Assembly (NCBI GenBank): GCA_937928595.1
Contig: CALGJV010000023.1
Coordinates: 1 to 63,589, forward strand
Length of the DNA: 63,589 nucleotides
Source of the DNA: an uncultured Phycisphaerae bacterium
GTDB lineage: Bacteria > Planctomycetota > Phycisphaerae > UBA1845 > Fen-1342
Direction of reading: 5' to 3'
The notes beneath the pieces are model-generated. The model was not told the DNA's origin and made no database searches. It saw only the letters and a list, made by a program, of their open reading frames with translations. The number at the start of each line of letters is the position of its first letter. The first letter of the stretch is position 1. Position numbers and translations under genes: made by a program. Of the stretch, positions 26,521-35,900 are shown in pieces.

Positions 26521-27867
26521 TTAGCGCGCCGGGGCGAGGGCGGTCTCGTAGACCTTGAGGCAGTTGGCCGCCGCGTCGACCCAGCTGAACCGCCGGACCT
26601 CGAAGCTGCCGTGGTCGCGCAGCGTGGCCTGGAGCGGCGGGTGCCGCAGCACCGCGACGATCTTGTTGGCCATCTCGTCGACGTCCCAGAAGTCGACCTT
26701 AAGCGCATGCCGCAGCACTTCGGCCACCCCGCTCTGCTTGGAAATCAGCACGGGCACGTCGTTGGACAGCGCCTCCAGCGGCGCGATGCCGAACGGCTCG
26801 GACACCGAGGGCATGACGTAGAGGTCGGCCATCTGGAAGACGCGCCGTACGTCGTTGCCGCGGAGGAACCCGGTGAAGAGCACCTTGTGGCCGATGCCCA
26901 GTTCGGCGGCGAGCTCGATCATCCGGCGCGTCATGTCGCCGCTGCCGGCCATCACGAACCGGACGTTGTCCATCACCTCGAGCACCCGCTTGGCGGCGGC
27001 CAGGAAGTACTCCGGACCCTTTTGCATCGTGATGCGGCCCAGGAAGAGCACGATCTTCTCGTCGCGCGTGATCGGCGGCAGGGCCGAGCCCTCCGGCGGG
27101 CCGTCATCGTCGATCGCGTTGTACACGACGTCCACTTTCTCCGGCGCGACGCCGTAGTGCCGCAGGACGATGTTGCGCGTCAGGTGACTCACGCAGATGA
27201 CCCGCTTCGCGGCGTGCATGCCGGCCCGCTCGATATCGTAAATGCGCTGATTGACGTGCAGCCCGGAGCGGTCGAACTCGGTCGAGTGCACATGCACCAC
27301 CAGCGGGCGACCCGACTCCTCCGCCACGGCCATCCCCGCCAGATACGTCATCCAGTCGTGCGCATGAACCAGGTCGAACTGCTCATGCGTCGCGAGCACG
27401 CAGGCCAGGTTCGCGTAGCGCTCGATCTCCGCGAACAGGTCCCCGGCGTAGTGGTCGCCGCCGCCCAGAGTCGGGCCACTCGGGGCGACGCCAACCCCCG
27501 GCGGCGGAGCCGCCTGCCCCACGCCCCGTACCCCGCCGGTCCGCGTCCGGCCGCCGCTCGCGGCGGCCTCGCCACCTTGCGGCACCGGCCGGAGGTAGGG
27601 CTGTAGGGTCGCCGCCAGCGTCACGAAACGGGCGTGCCGGAACTCGGCGGCCGACCGGCCGAACGGGTGTTCGGCGGGACCCGCGGCGGTGGGACTGGCC
27701 GGCGATAGGATTTGAACGTGACTGGCGGCGTTCGCCACGGGACGGGGCAGGACGAACAGCACCTGCACACCCAGACGATCAAGCCCGCGCGTGAGTCCGA
27801 AGCACGCGGTTCCGAGCCCGCCGCTGATGAACGGGGGAAACTCCCAACCAAGCATGAAGATGCGCAT
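26521..27867 (-). CDS. Glycosyltransferase (GT4/GT5-type, glycogen-synthase-like)
   Basis: 448 residues. The N-terminus MRIFMLGWEFPPFISGGLGT carries the GGLG loop of starch/glycogen synthase and GT4 enzymes. DLVHAHDWMTYLAG and the nucleotide-sugar site SEPFGIAPLEAL follow. Its product is probably an alpha-glucan, given the GH57 gene next to it, but another acceptor is possible. Residues about 105-140 form a Gly/Pro/Ala-rich insert whose DNA contains two strong hairpins (27500-27514 and 27549-27568). The insert interrupts the N-domain without breaking the frame. Divergent from infB. Confidence 0.88.
   Translation of the reverse strand: MRIFMLGWEFPPFISGGLGTACFGLTRGLDRLGVQVLFVLPRPVANAASHVQILSPASPTAAGPAEHPFGRSAAEFRHARFVTLAATLQPYLRPVPQGGEAAASGGRTRTGGVRGVGQAAPPPGVGVAPSGPTLGGGDHYAGDLFAEIERYANLACVLATHEQFDLVHAHDWMTYLAGMAVAEESGRPLVVHVHSTEFDRSGLHVNQRIYDIERAGMHAAKRVICVSHLTRNIVLRHYGVAPEKVDVVYNAIDDDGPPEGSALPPITRDEKIVLFLGRITMQKGPEYFLAAAKRVLEVMDNVRFVMAGSGDMTRRMIELAAELGIGHKVLFTGFLRGNDVRRVFQMADLYVMPSVSEPFGIAPLEALSNDVPVLISKQSGVAEVLRHALKVDFWDVDEMANKIVAVLRHPPLQATLRDHGSFEVRRFSWVDAAANCLKVYETALAPAR
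27500..27568. repeat. Two palindromes inside an in-frame insert of the GT4 gene
   Basis: GGCGGC-GGA-GCCGCC (27500-27514) and GGCCGCCG-CTCG-CGGCGGCC (27549-27568) are perfect stems with 3- and 4-base loops. They encode the low-complexity part of the protein, where a glycosyltransferase fold normally has no such loop. They could be a palindromic repeat that inserted and was kept in frame. Confidence 0.5.
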
Positions 27868-28319
27868 CGTGTCCTCGCGCCGGACCCGGTCGGGCGCCGC
27901 GCCAGCCCGTCCGAGGAGTCACGGGCATGCTGACGTTAGTGCCCCGGTTCGGCACCGGCTCCGCCGATCCGAGCGAAGCCGATCGTGTTGCCAAGCAGGC
28001 AGTGGAGGGAGCCTACAAGAGACGGCCCAGTCCTGTCAACGACCGGAGGGCCTCTGTCGGGGCGCGGGCGGCAGAATTATTGCGCGGACGGCCCGGGGCC
28101 AGTGGCGTAACCGTCCGGCGCGCGATATCTTAGGCGAATCGCAAACGCCCCGGGGGGCCGCGCGCGATGCGCGGACGACCGGCGACGTGCGGCTGAGACG
28201 TGCGGCGGGCGACCGCCACGCGCACGGTCGCGGCGTGTCCCGGGGCGAGCGACTGAGCACCGGTGGGCGCGGCAAGGAAGAGGCGCGCGTCCCCGGGTGG
28301 AGTGTCTACGGAGAGCTTC
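27868..28319 (+). other. Divergent intergenic region between GT4 and infB
   Basis: 452 bases. A possible infB -10 is TATCTT (28126-28131); no clear -35 box. The remaining infB leader (about 180 bases) is GC-rich with stem-forming stretches. No gene, tRNA or known riboswitch is recognised. Confidence 0.4.
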
Positions 28320-31022
28320 GTGGCGACACCGTTGCGCGTACACACGCTGGCCAAAGAGCTCGGCGTCTCCAGCAAGGCGATCATCGACAAGTGCCATGCG
28401 GAGGGCATCGAGCTCAAGAACCACATGGCGACGATCTCGGTGGGCCTGGCCGAGTCGATTCGCGAATGGTTCAGCACCGGCGTGGACGTGACCTCGGTGG
28501 AAGACACGGCGCCGGTGGACCTCACGAAGGCCAAGCGCCCGTCCCGCAAGGCGGCCGCCCGCGTTGAAACCCCCGCGGATGACGCGGTGGCCGTGGCGGA
28601 GATGCCGACCGCGGCCGAGCCCGAAACCGGCGAGGCGGTGGCGGAAGCGCCGCCGCCGGCTGTGGCGCCGCCGGAGGTCGCGGTGGTGCCGGAGCAGCCG
28701 CCGGTCGTCGAGCCCGTGGCCGCGCCGGCGCCCGAAGAACCGGCTCCGCCGCCGGAAGATGTGCCGCCGCCGGAGGAGCCGGCGGCGCCGGCCATCGCGG
28801 CCGAAGCACCGCCCCCGCCCCCGCCTCCGCCGGCTGAGCCGGTGCGGCCGGCGGGGCCGAAGTTGGTGCCGAAGCCGGCGGAGTTGCAGGGGCCGCGCGT
28901 GGTGCGCATCGAGGCGCCGGAGCCGGACCGGCTGGTGCGGCCGCGCCCGCGTCCGGGGGTGGCGGTGGCCCGCGGGCCGGTGGAGACGACGACTGCGCCG
29001 GCGGGCCCGGCGCGCCGCGGGCGGGGCAAGGGCAAGAAGGGCGAGGAAGAGGGGGAGTCGCTGGCCGTCCGGTCGCGGAGCCCGCGGCGGCACGGCTCGA
29101 CGACGGACGTGGATCAGCGGCTGCGGGAGTGGCGGGACCAGGATCTGCTGGAGCGGAAAGAGCGTCTGGCCAGCGTTACGGGCCACGGGCTGCGTGAGCG
29201 GCGGGCGGCGGAGCGGCGCCGGCAGGCCACGACCCAGCCGGGCGGCGCGGCGGCGCCGCAGACGATCCAGATCACGACCCCGATCATGCTTCGGGAATTC
29301 TGCGCGGCCGTGGGCGTGCCGTTCACGGTTGTTTCAAAGAAGCTGATGGAGCAGACCGGGCAGCTGTGGATGATCAACCAGTCGGTGGACGCGGAGCAGG
29401 TGGAGCTGCTGGCGCTGGAGCTGGGCCTGACGATTTCGGTCGCCCGCGCGAAGACAGCCTACGAGAAACTGCAACAAGAGATGGCGGAGCGCGTGCGGAA
29501 GAACCTGCAACCCCGGCCGCCGGTGGTGGCGATGCTCGGGCACGTGGACCACGGGAAGACCTCGCTGCTGGACGCGATTCGCAAGACGCGTGTCGCGGCG
29601 GGCGAGGCGGGCGGCATCACGCAGCACATCGGCGCGTACCGGCTGGACCGGGGCGACTGGCACGTGACGTTCATCGACACCCCGGGCCACGAGGCGTTCA
29701 CGGCGATGCGTTCGCGGGGCGCCATGCTGACGGACGTGGTCGTGCTCGTGGTGGCGGCCGACGACGGCGTGATGCCGCAGACGGCCGAGGCCATCACGCA
29801 CGCCCGCGCGGCCAAGGTGCCGATCGTCGTGGCGCTCAACAAGATTGATCTGCCGGGGGCCGACGTGAACCGGGTGTACGCCCAGCTGAGCGAGCACGGG
29901 CTGGTGCCGTCGGAGTGGGGCGGCGACACGGACGTGATCAAGACCAGCGCGACGACCGGCCAGGGGATCGACGAGCTGGTGGCGCACCTCAGCACGCTGA
30001 GCGACCTGCTCGAGCTGCGGGCCGACCCGGACGTACCGGCGGTCGCGATGGTCATCGAAGCCCAGGTGCGCGAAGGCCAGGGCATCGTGGCCAACGTGCT
30101 GGTGCGCGAGGGGACGCTGCGGCCGCAGCAGATCATCGTGTGCGGGGCGGCGGCCGGGCGGGTGCGCGCGCTGCGGGACGACCGCGGGCGGACGGTGAAG
30201 GAGGCGACGCCGGGGACGCCGGTGGAGGTGTCGGGGCTCGACGCGTTGCCGGAGTCCGGCGACCTGCTGTTCGTGGTGGACCAGTTGGCGCGGGCCAAGG
30301 AGATCGCGGCGGAAGTGCGTGTGCGGCGGCGGGAGGAGGAGCTCAACGCGGCGCCGCGGGTGCGGACGCTCGAGTCGCTGATGGCGGGCGGCGGCGGGGA
30401 CGCGGTGCCGGAGCTGAACGTCATCGTGCGGGCGGACGTGCAGGGCTCGGTCGAGGTGCTGAAGAAGACGCTCGGGGCCTTCCCCGCCGAGAAGGCGCGG
30501 CTGCACTTGCTCCAGGTGGCGGTGGGGGCGGTGTCCGAGGCGGACGTGCAGCTCGCGAAGGCGTCGAACGCGATGATCATCGGGTTCAACGTCGTGCCGG
30601 AAGAGCGGGCGCGGCAGCTCGCGGACCAGCTGGGCGTCGAGATCCGCGTGTACCGCGTGATCTACGAGATTCTGGAGGACCTGAACAAGGCGCTGCTCGG
30701 GCTGCTCGCGCCGCTCCAGCGCGAGGAGCTGCGCGGGACGGCCGAGGTGCGGCAGGTGTTCCACGTGTCGCGGGTCGGGACCGTGGCGGGCTGCTACGTG
30801 ACGGACGGCGTGATCCAGCGGAGCCACAAGATTCGCCTGCTGCGCGACGGGCGGATCGTCGTCGACGGCGGCACGCTCGGCTCACTCAAACGGTTCAAGG
30901 ATGACGCGCGCGAAGTGCGCGCCGGTCTGGAGTGCGGCATCAAGCTCGAGGGCTTCGACGACGTGAAGCCCGGCGACGTCATCCAGGCGTTCGAGCTGGT
31001 CGAAGTCGCGCAGAAGCTGTAG
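28320..31022 (+). CDS. infB: Translation initiation factor IF-2
   Basis: 900 residues. GTPase that delivers initiator tRNA to the 30S subunit and drives subunit joining. The GTG at 28320 follows GGAGAG and gives LRVHTLAKELGVSSKAIID, the N-terminal IF2 domain. A long Pro/Ala/Glu-rich linker spans about residues 80-260. A second IF2-N-like domain (about 320-385) follows. The G-domain from about residue 407 has GHVDHGKTS, DTPGHEAF and NKID. C-terminal beta-barrel and IF2-C domains follow. It heads an operon with the DUF503 gene, rbfA and the HhH-GPD-like gene, the usual neighbourhood of ribosome assembly genes. nusA is not adjacent here. Confidence 0.96.
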   Translation: MATPLRVHTLAKELGVSSKAIIDKCHAEGIELKNHMATISVGLAESIREWFSTGVDVTSVEDTAPVDLTKAKRPSRKAAARVETPADDAVAVAEMPTAAEPETGEAVAEAPPPAVAPPEVAVVPEQPPVVEPVAAPAPEEPAPPPEDVPPPEEPAAPAIAAEAPPPPPPPPAEPVRPAGPKLVPKPAELQGPRVVRIEAPEPDRLVRPRPRPGVAVARGPVETTTAPAGPARRGRGKGKKGEEEGESLAVRSRSPRRHGSTTDVDQRLREWRDQDLLERKERLASVTGHGLRERRAAERRRQATTQPGGAAAPQTIQITTPIMLREFCAAVGVPFTVVSKKLMEQTGQLWMINQSVDAEQVELLALELGLTISVARAKTAYEKLQQEMAERVRKNLQPRPPVVAMLGHVDHGKTSLLDAIRKTRVAAGEAGGITQHIGAYRLDRGDWHVTFIDTPGHEAFTAMRSRGAMLTDVVVLVVAADDGVMPQTAEAITHARAAKVPIVVALNKIDLPGADVNRVYAQLSEHGLVPSEWGGDTDVIKTSATTGQGIDELVAHLSTLSDLLELRADPDVPAVAMVIEAQVREGQGIVANVLVREGTLRPQQIIVCGAAAGRVRALRDDRGRTVKEATPGTPVEVSGLDALPESGDLLFVVDQLARAKEIAAEVRVRRREEELNAAPRVRTLESLMAGGGGDAVPELNVIVRADVQGSVEVLKKTLGAFPAEKARLHLLQVAVGAVSEADVQLAKASNAMIIGFNVVPEERARQLADQLGVEIRVYRVIYEILEDLNKALLGLLAPLQREELRGTAEVRQVFHVSRVGTVAGCYVTDGVIQRSHKIRLLRDGRIVVDGGTLGSLKRFKDDAREVRAGLECGIKLEGFDDVKPGDVIQAFELVEVAQKL

Positions 31023-31040
31023 GCGGGCCGCGGGACCGGC

Positions 31041-31334
31041 GTGAGTGGCGTGATGGTGGTCGGCGTGCTGCGGTTCCGGCTGGCGATCTACGAGGCGCTG
31101 TCGCTGAAGGACAAGCGCCGCGTGGTCAAGAGCCTCAAGGATCGGCTGGCGGGCCGGCACAACGTGTCCATCGCCGAAGTCGACGACCTCGATCATTGGC
31201 AGGCGGCGACGCTCGGCGTGGCGCTGGTGGCCAACGAGGGCCGCTTCGTGCAGAGCGCCTTGGCGCGCATCGTCGACGAGGTGCGGGCGTATCCGCACGC
31301 GTCGCTGCTGGACTACGACATCGAGTTGCTGTGA
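31041..31334 (+). CDS. DUF503 family protein (YlxP-like)
   Basis: 97 residues from a GTG 18 bases after infB. It matches the small conserved family commonly found between infB and rbfA: VGVLRFRLAIYEALSLKDKR, then KSLKDRLAGRHNVSIAEVDD and WQAATLGVALVANEG. It is predicted to be a compact alpha/beta protein; the molecular role of the family is not settled, though the location points to translation or ribosome maturation. The ribosome-binding site is weak, suggesting translational coupling to infB. Confidence 0.88.
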   Translation: MSGVMVVGVLRFRLAIYEALSLKDKRRVVKSLKDRLAGRHNVSIAEVDDLDHWQAATLGVALVANEGRFVQSALARIVDEVRAYPHASLLDYDIELL

Positions 31335-31373
31335 GCACGCGGCCGGGAGCGCCGGCCGGGAGAAGAGCGCGTC

Positions 31374-31820
31374 GTGAGTCGCCGAACGGAACGCGTGGCC
31401 AGCCTCATCCGGCAGATCCTGGCGGACGCGATCCGGAGCCTGAACGATCCGCGGATTCCCACGGTCACGTCGATCACGCGGGTCGAGGTGAGCGAGGACT
31501 TCGCAACCGCGAAGGTGCACGTCAGCGCGCTGGCGCCCGACAAGCGGCGGGCCCTGTGCCTGACGGCCCTACGAAGCGCGGCCGGGCACCTGCGCTGGCT
31601 GCTCGGGCAGGAGTTGACGCTGCGTAAGCTGCCGCAGCTGGAGTTCCGGCTGGACGATTCGGTGCGACGCGGCATCGAGACGGTGGAGACGATCGAGCGC
31701 GTGATGCGGGAGCTGGGTGAAGTGCCCGAGTGGGAACGAGCGCCCGCCGCGGGCGAAGCGCCGGCGGCGGACGAGGTTCCCGGGCATCCGGACGGGGCGG
31801 GCGAGCAGGAGGACCGCTGA
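31374..31820 (+). CDS. rbfA: Ribosome-binding factor A
   Basis: 148 residues. Binds the 30S subunit during late 16S rRNA processing. The GTG at 31374 opens MSRRTERVASLIRQILADAI. The KH-like core includes DPRIPTVTSITRVEVSEDF, ATAKVHVSALA and LPQLEFRLDDSVRRGI. The last 30 residues are an acidic, Ala/Glu/Gly-rich tail outside the core. It is followed after three bases by the HhH-GPD-like gene, whose AGGAGG box lies inside the rbfA 3' end. Confidence 0.93.
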   Translation: MSRRTERVASLIRQILADAIRSLNDPRIPTVTSITRVEVSEDFATAKVHVSALAPDKRRALCLTALRSAAGHLRWLLGQELTLRKLPQLEFRLDDSVRRGIETVETIERVMRELGEVPEWERAPAAGEAPAADEVPGHPDGAGEQEDR

Positions 31821-31823
31821 GCA

Positions 31824-32828
31824 ATGAGGGGTGCGACCGAGTGCGCCAGGCGCCTGAAGCTGATGCTGAGTTCGCTGCGCTCGAAGCTGGGCAAACCGAC
31901 GCTGCCCGCGACCGGCGACCCGATCACCCAGCTCGTGCTGGGGGTGCTGTCGCGGGACGTGCCGGAGGCGAAGGCGCAGGAGGGGCTGGACCGGCTGCGG
32001 AGCATGGTCGTCGACTACAACGAGCTGCGGGTGATCCCGCCGCTCGAGATGTCGGAGGTGCTGCACGACCTGCCCGAGGCGCGACTGAAGTGCGAGGACA
32101 TCACGCGGGCCCTCAACAAGATTTTCGCGGTCGAGCACGTGGTGAGCCTCGAACGCGTCGCGGCGCTGCCGCGCAAGGAGGGGCTGGCCTACCTCGAGCG
32201 CATCGACGGCCTCGAGCCCTGGACGCGCGCGCGGATCCGGCTGCTGGGGTTCGGACAGCATGCGATGCCGCTGGATGAGGCGATGTGGGCCCTGCTGCGG
32301 CGCGAAGAGGTGGTCGCGCCGCGGGCCCCGCTGGCCGAGGCCCAGCAGTTCCTCGAGCGCCAGATCGCCGAGGAGGACGCCCTGGAGTTCTTCGCGCTCC
32401 TGCGGCGCCATGCCTGGGCGGAGATGGGGGCGGCCGTCCGCAAGGGCGAGGTCGAGCGCATCCGCAGCGTCCCGCCGGACCGCACCTCGCGCAACATGCT
32501 TCAGGCGCTGGTTGGCGGCGGCGCCGACAAGCCGGCCGAACTCCCGGACGACGACGAGGACCTCGAGCTCGACCTGGAGACCGCGGGAGTCGCCGGCGCG
32601 AGGCCCGGGAAGAGCGAGCCCGCTGCGGCGTCCCGTCCCGCCCGCGGCAAAGCCCAGGCCTCCGGCAAGCGGGCCGCGATCACCGTGGCTCCCACCGCTC
32701 AAGGCTCGCCCAAGGCCGCCGGTCGCAGCACGCGAACGCCGACGAACCCGCGCCGCGAGGCCAAGCCCGCCGCGAAGGCCGCCGCACGGCGGGACGGCAA
32801 GGCGGCCCGGCGGAAGGCCGGCCGCTAA
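31824..32828 (+). CDS. Degenerate HhH-GPD (endonuclease III-like) protein with basic tail
   Basis: 334 residues. Residues about 25-200 align with endonuclease III-type DNA glycosylases. ITQLVLGVLSRDVPEAKA corresponds to the early helices, and IDGLEPWTRARIRLLGFG to the helix-hairpin-helix. In that alignment the catalytic Lys of LPGVGRKTA is Trp, while the Asp of VDTH is kept (LDEAM). There are no C-terminal Fe-S cysteines. The last 100 residues are Lys/Ala/Arg/Pro-rich, like bacterial histone-H1 tails. A lyase is unlikely; DNA or RNA binding, or a glycosylase relying on Asp alone, is possible. It is the last gene of the infB-rbfA operon. Confidence 0.7.
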   Translation: MRGATECARRLKLMLSSLRSKLGKPTLPATGDPITQLVLGVLSRDVPEAKAQEGLDRLRSMVVDYNELRVIPPLEMSEVLHDLPEARLKCEDITRALNKIFAVEHVVSLERVAALPRKEGLAYLERIDGLEPWTRARIRLLGFGQHAMPLDEAMWALLRREEVVAPRAPLAEAQQFLERQIAEEDALEFFALLRRHAWAEMGAAVRKGEVERIRSVPPDRTSRNMLQALVGGGADKPAELPDDDEDLELDLETAGVAGARPGKSEPAAASRPARGKAQASGKRAAITVAPTAQGSPKAAGRSTRTPTNPRREAKPAAKAAARRDGKAARRKAGR

Positions 32829-32935
32829 CCGCTCCCACTGCGGCGTCCGGCCGCCTTGCGCGACCCCGCGTCGCCGTGATACCATCCCAACCCGGCACCC
32901 GACCGCCCGGGTCGTGGCTACTCAGGACGACACCC

Positions 32936-35900
32936 ATGCGACTCCGAGCGCTTGCGACCGCGGTGTTTCGCCATGGGCCGGCAATCGGCCCGCTCTCCGC
33001 CGTGGCCGTGGCGGCTCTCCTGCTCCCGGGGGCCGCGAGCAGCGCGGCCCAGGATGTGCCGACCACCGGGCCGCGGGCGGAATTGCCGCTGTCGGCGGTC
33101 TGCGGGGACCGTGCGGCAGCGATTCGACCGGTCCTGACGCCGGCGGAGTGGCCGTCGGAGGCGGTGGAGGCGTGGGCCGCCGCGCAGGCCGCGGCCGACG
33201 CTGGTCGCGCGGACGAGGCGCTGAAGTCCCTGAACGCAGCGCTGGCTTACGGCGTTAACGCCGATGCGCTGCTGCTCCTCGCCGAGGTACTCACGTGGGA
33301 GGGGCGGCTGGGCGAAGCGCGGAGTGCCGCGGAACATGCCCTGCTGTACGCGCCCGATTCGATCGACGGGCGGGTGAAGCTGGGGCAGATCCTGAGCAAG
33401 GCCGGGCAGTCGCAGGCCGCGCTGATCCAGCTCTGCGCGCTGGCGACGCTGCCGCAGACCGCGGACCCGCGCGTGACCGCCGCCTGGGCCCTGCTGGGCG
33501 ACGCGCTCGAGGAAGCGGGCTACCTGCGGGCCGCGTCGGAGGCGTACGGTGTCTTTGACCGGTTGATCTGGGAGGAGCGGCCGGAGCACCGGGCGACGCC
33601 GGTGGTGGCCGACCGACTGAAGGCCGCGCCGCGCGGGATGGCCGAGCGGCGCATCGATCTGCTCGCAAAACTGGGGGATTTCGCGGGCCGGGTGACGGTC
33701 GGCGAGGCGCTGGTCCGCGCGCGGCCCGACGATCTCGAGGCGGCCCGGCTGTACGTGCGGACGCTCGTTGACGCCGGGCGCGCGGCGGAGGCGCTGCGCT
33801 TCTGCCGGGAGCGCCTGGGCGCGGATTCGGCCACGCCGCTGGTTCGGCTGGCCGTCGAGGCGGCGCTGGCGACCGACGCCGCGGACGCGTGGGCACGCGA
33901 GCTGGCCGAGGGGATTCGCAGCGGCGCGAACCGGGTGCCCGCCGAGCGCATCGCGACGGTGCTGCTCGAAGCCGGGGCCCCGGCGGCGGCGGCCGAGGTC
34001 TGGGCAGCGCTCGCGGCGACCCGTCCGGACGACGCGGACACCGCCTGGGCGCTCGCGGCCGCGCAGCACCGGGCGGGGCGTGCGGGCACGGCGCTCGATA
34101 CACTGATCGACTTCGTGCGTCGGCATCCGGACGCGCCGGACTTGCCGCCCGTGCCGCAGGCTCTGTGGACCGACGGGGCGTCGGCGGCGGACGACTTCCT
34201 GAGGCAGGTCGCGGAACGGACCGCGGGGCCCGGCTGTGACTACGCGACCTACGCGGTGCTGGGGGCGGCGGCCGCGGGGGCGGAGCTGGTGGAGCTGGCG
34301 GAGTCGCTGCTTCAGTCGGCCGGAGCGGCGCGACCGGACGCGGTGTGGCCGCGGCTGGTGCGCGGGCGGCTGCTGCTCGCGCAATACCGCTGGAGCGAGG
34401 CGGGTGCGCAGGCGGACGAAGTGCTGCGCGTGCAACCCGGTGTTCCCGCGGCCCTGCGGCTGAAGGCCGAGGCCCTGAGCGGCCTGGACGAGCTGGCCGC
34501 GGCGGATGCCGCGTACAAGACGGCCGTGCAGGCGTCGCCGAGGGACGCGGAGCTGCTGCTGAGTGCCGGGCGACATTACCGGCGCGTGGGGAATCTGCTG
34601 GCGGCGCAGCGCTATCTTCAGGAGGCGTGGTCGGCGGCTCGTCGCGGGGAAGCGCTCGAGGAACTGGTCGAGGTGTACGTCGAGGGCGGGAAGCTCGAGG
34701 TGGCGCGCGCAACGCTGGCCGAGGGCGAGTCGGCGGACGTGTCGGCCGACAGTCTGCGACGGGCGCGGACCCTGCTGCGTTTCGCGACGGCGCCGCTGCG
34801 GACGGAGCACCTCGCCGAGTTGCAGCGGCAGTACCAGGCGGACCCGACGGACGTGCGGACAGCGCTGACGCTCGCGGCGGGCTGGTACTTGGAGCGGCGC
34901 TACGACGAGGCCGCAGCGCTGCTGGAGCCGCTGCGGGCCGCCGCGCCGCGGAACGACCGGGTGTTGCAGCTCTATGCGCACGTGCAGTTCCGCCGGCTGG
35001 AGTATGGCACCGCACGGAGCGTGCTGGAGGAACTGCTGCGACGCCACCCGCGGCGCGCGAGCGTGCTGAAGCTGCTGGCGGATGTGGAGTTGGCCGAGTT
35101 TCGCGTGGAGGAGGCGCGGGCCGCGCTCGAGCGCGTGCTGGCGCTGGAGCTTGCTCCCGACGAGCGCGACGAATACCGGGGGCGGTTGCTCAGCACGTAC
35201 GTGACCTTCACCGAGTACGATCCGGCTTTGGACCGCATCGAGGAATGGCGGGGCGCCGGCGACGCCGCCGCGGCGGACCGGTGGGGGACCGCCAAGCTGC
35301 AGGTGCTCGTGGTAGCGGAGCGGACCGGTGCGGCACTCGCCTGGGCGCGCGATTGGGTCGACGAGCTGGATGCGCCCTACCGGCGCGCGCTGGCGGCGTA
35401 CCGCGCCCTCGCAGAGGAGATTGCCGACGCGCCGGATGACCGGCAGCGGGAGGAGGCGCAGCGGCTGGAGCGAGAGCTGAGCGAGCTTCAACCGCGCGTC
35501 TTCGCCCGGCGCGCGGCATTTGTCCAGGCACACTTGCAGCTCGGCGAGTTCGCGCCGGCGGAGACGGCTCTGCGGGAGTGGCTGGCGGCCGAGCCGGACC
35601 AGTCGGCCGGACAGTCCCAGGTCCAGGACTGGCTGATCGAGACGCTGCTGGCGGCCCGAAAGCCCGAGGAGGCCGCGCGGGTGATGCTGGCATACCGGGC
35701 GTCGCCGAACGACGTGTTGAAAGTCTTCGGGTGGCGGGCGCGGGTGGCCGTGCTGACCGGGCGGGCCGGCGAGGCCGTGCGGGAACTCGAATCGCTGCTC
35801 GAGGAGCGGTTCATCCGGGACAATGCGGCGGCGCGGGCGCAGGTGCGGCGCGAGTTGGTCACGCTGCTGGTCGAAGCCCAGCGCTCGGAGGACGCGCTGG

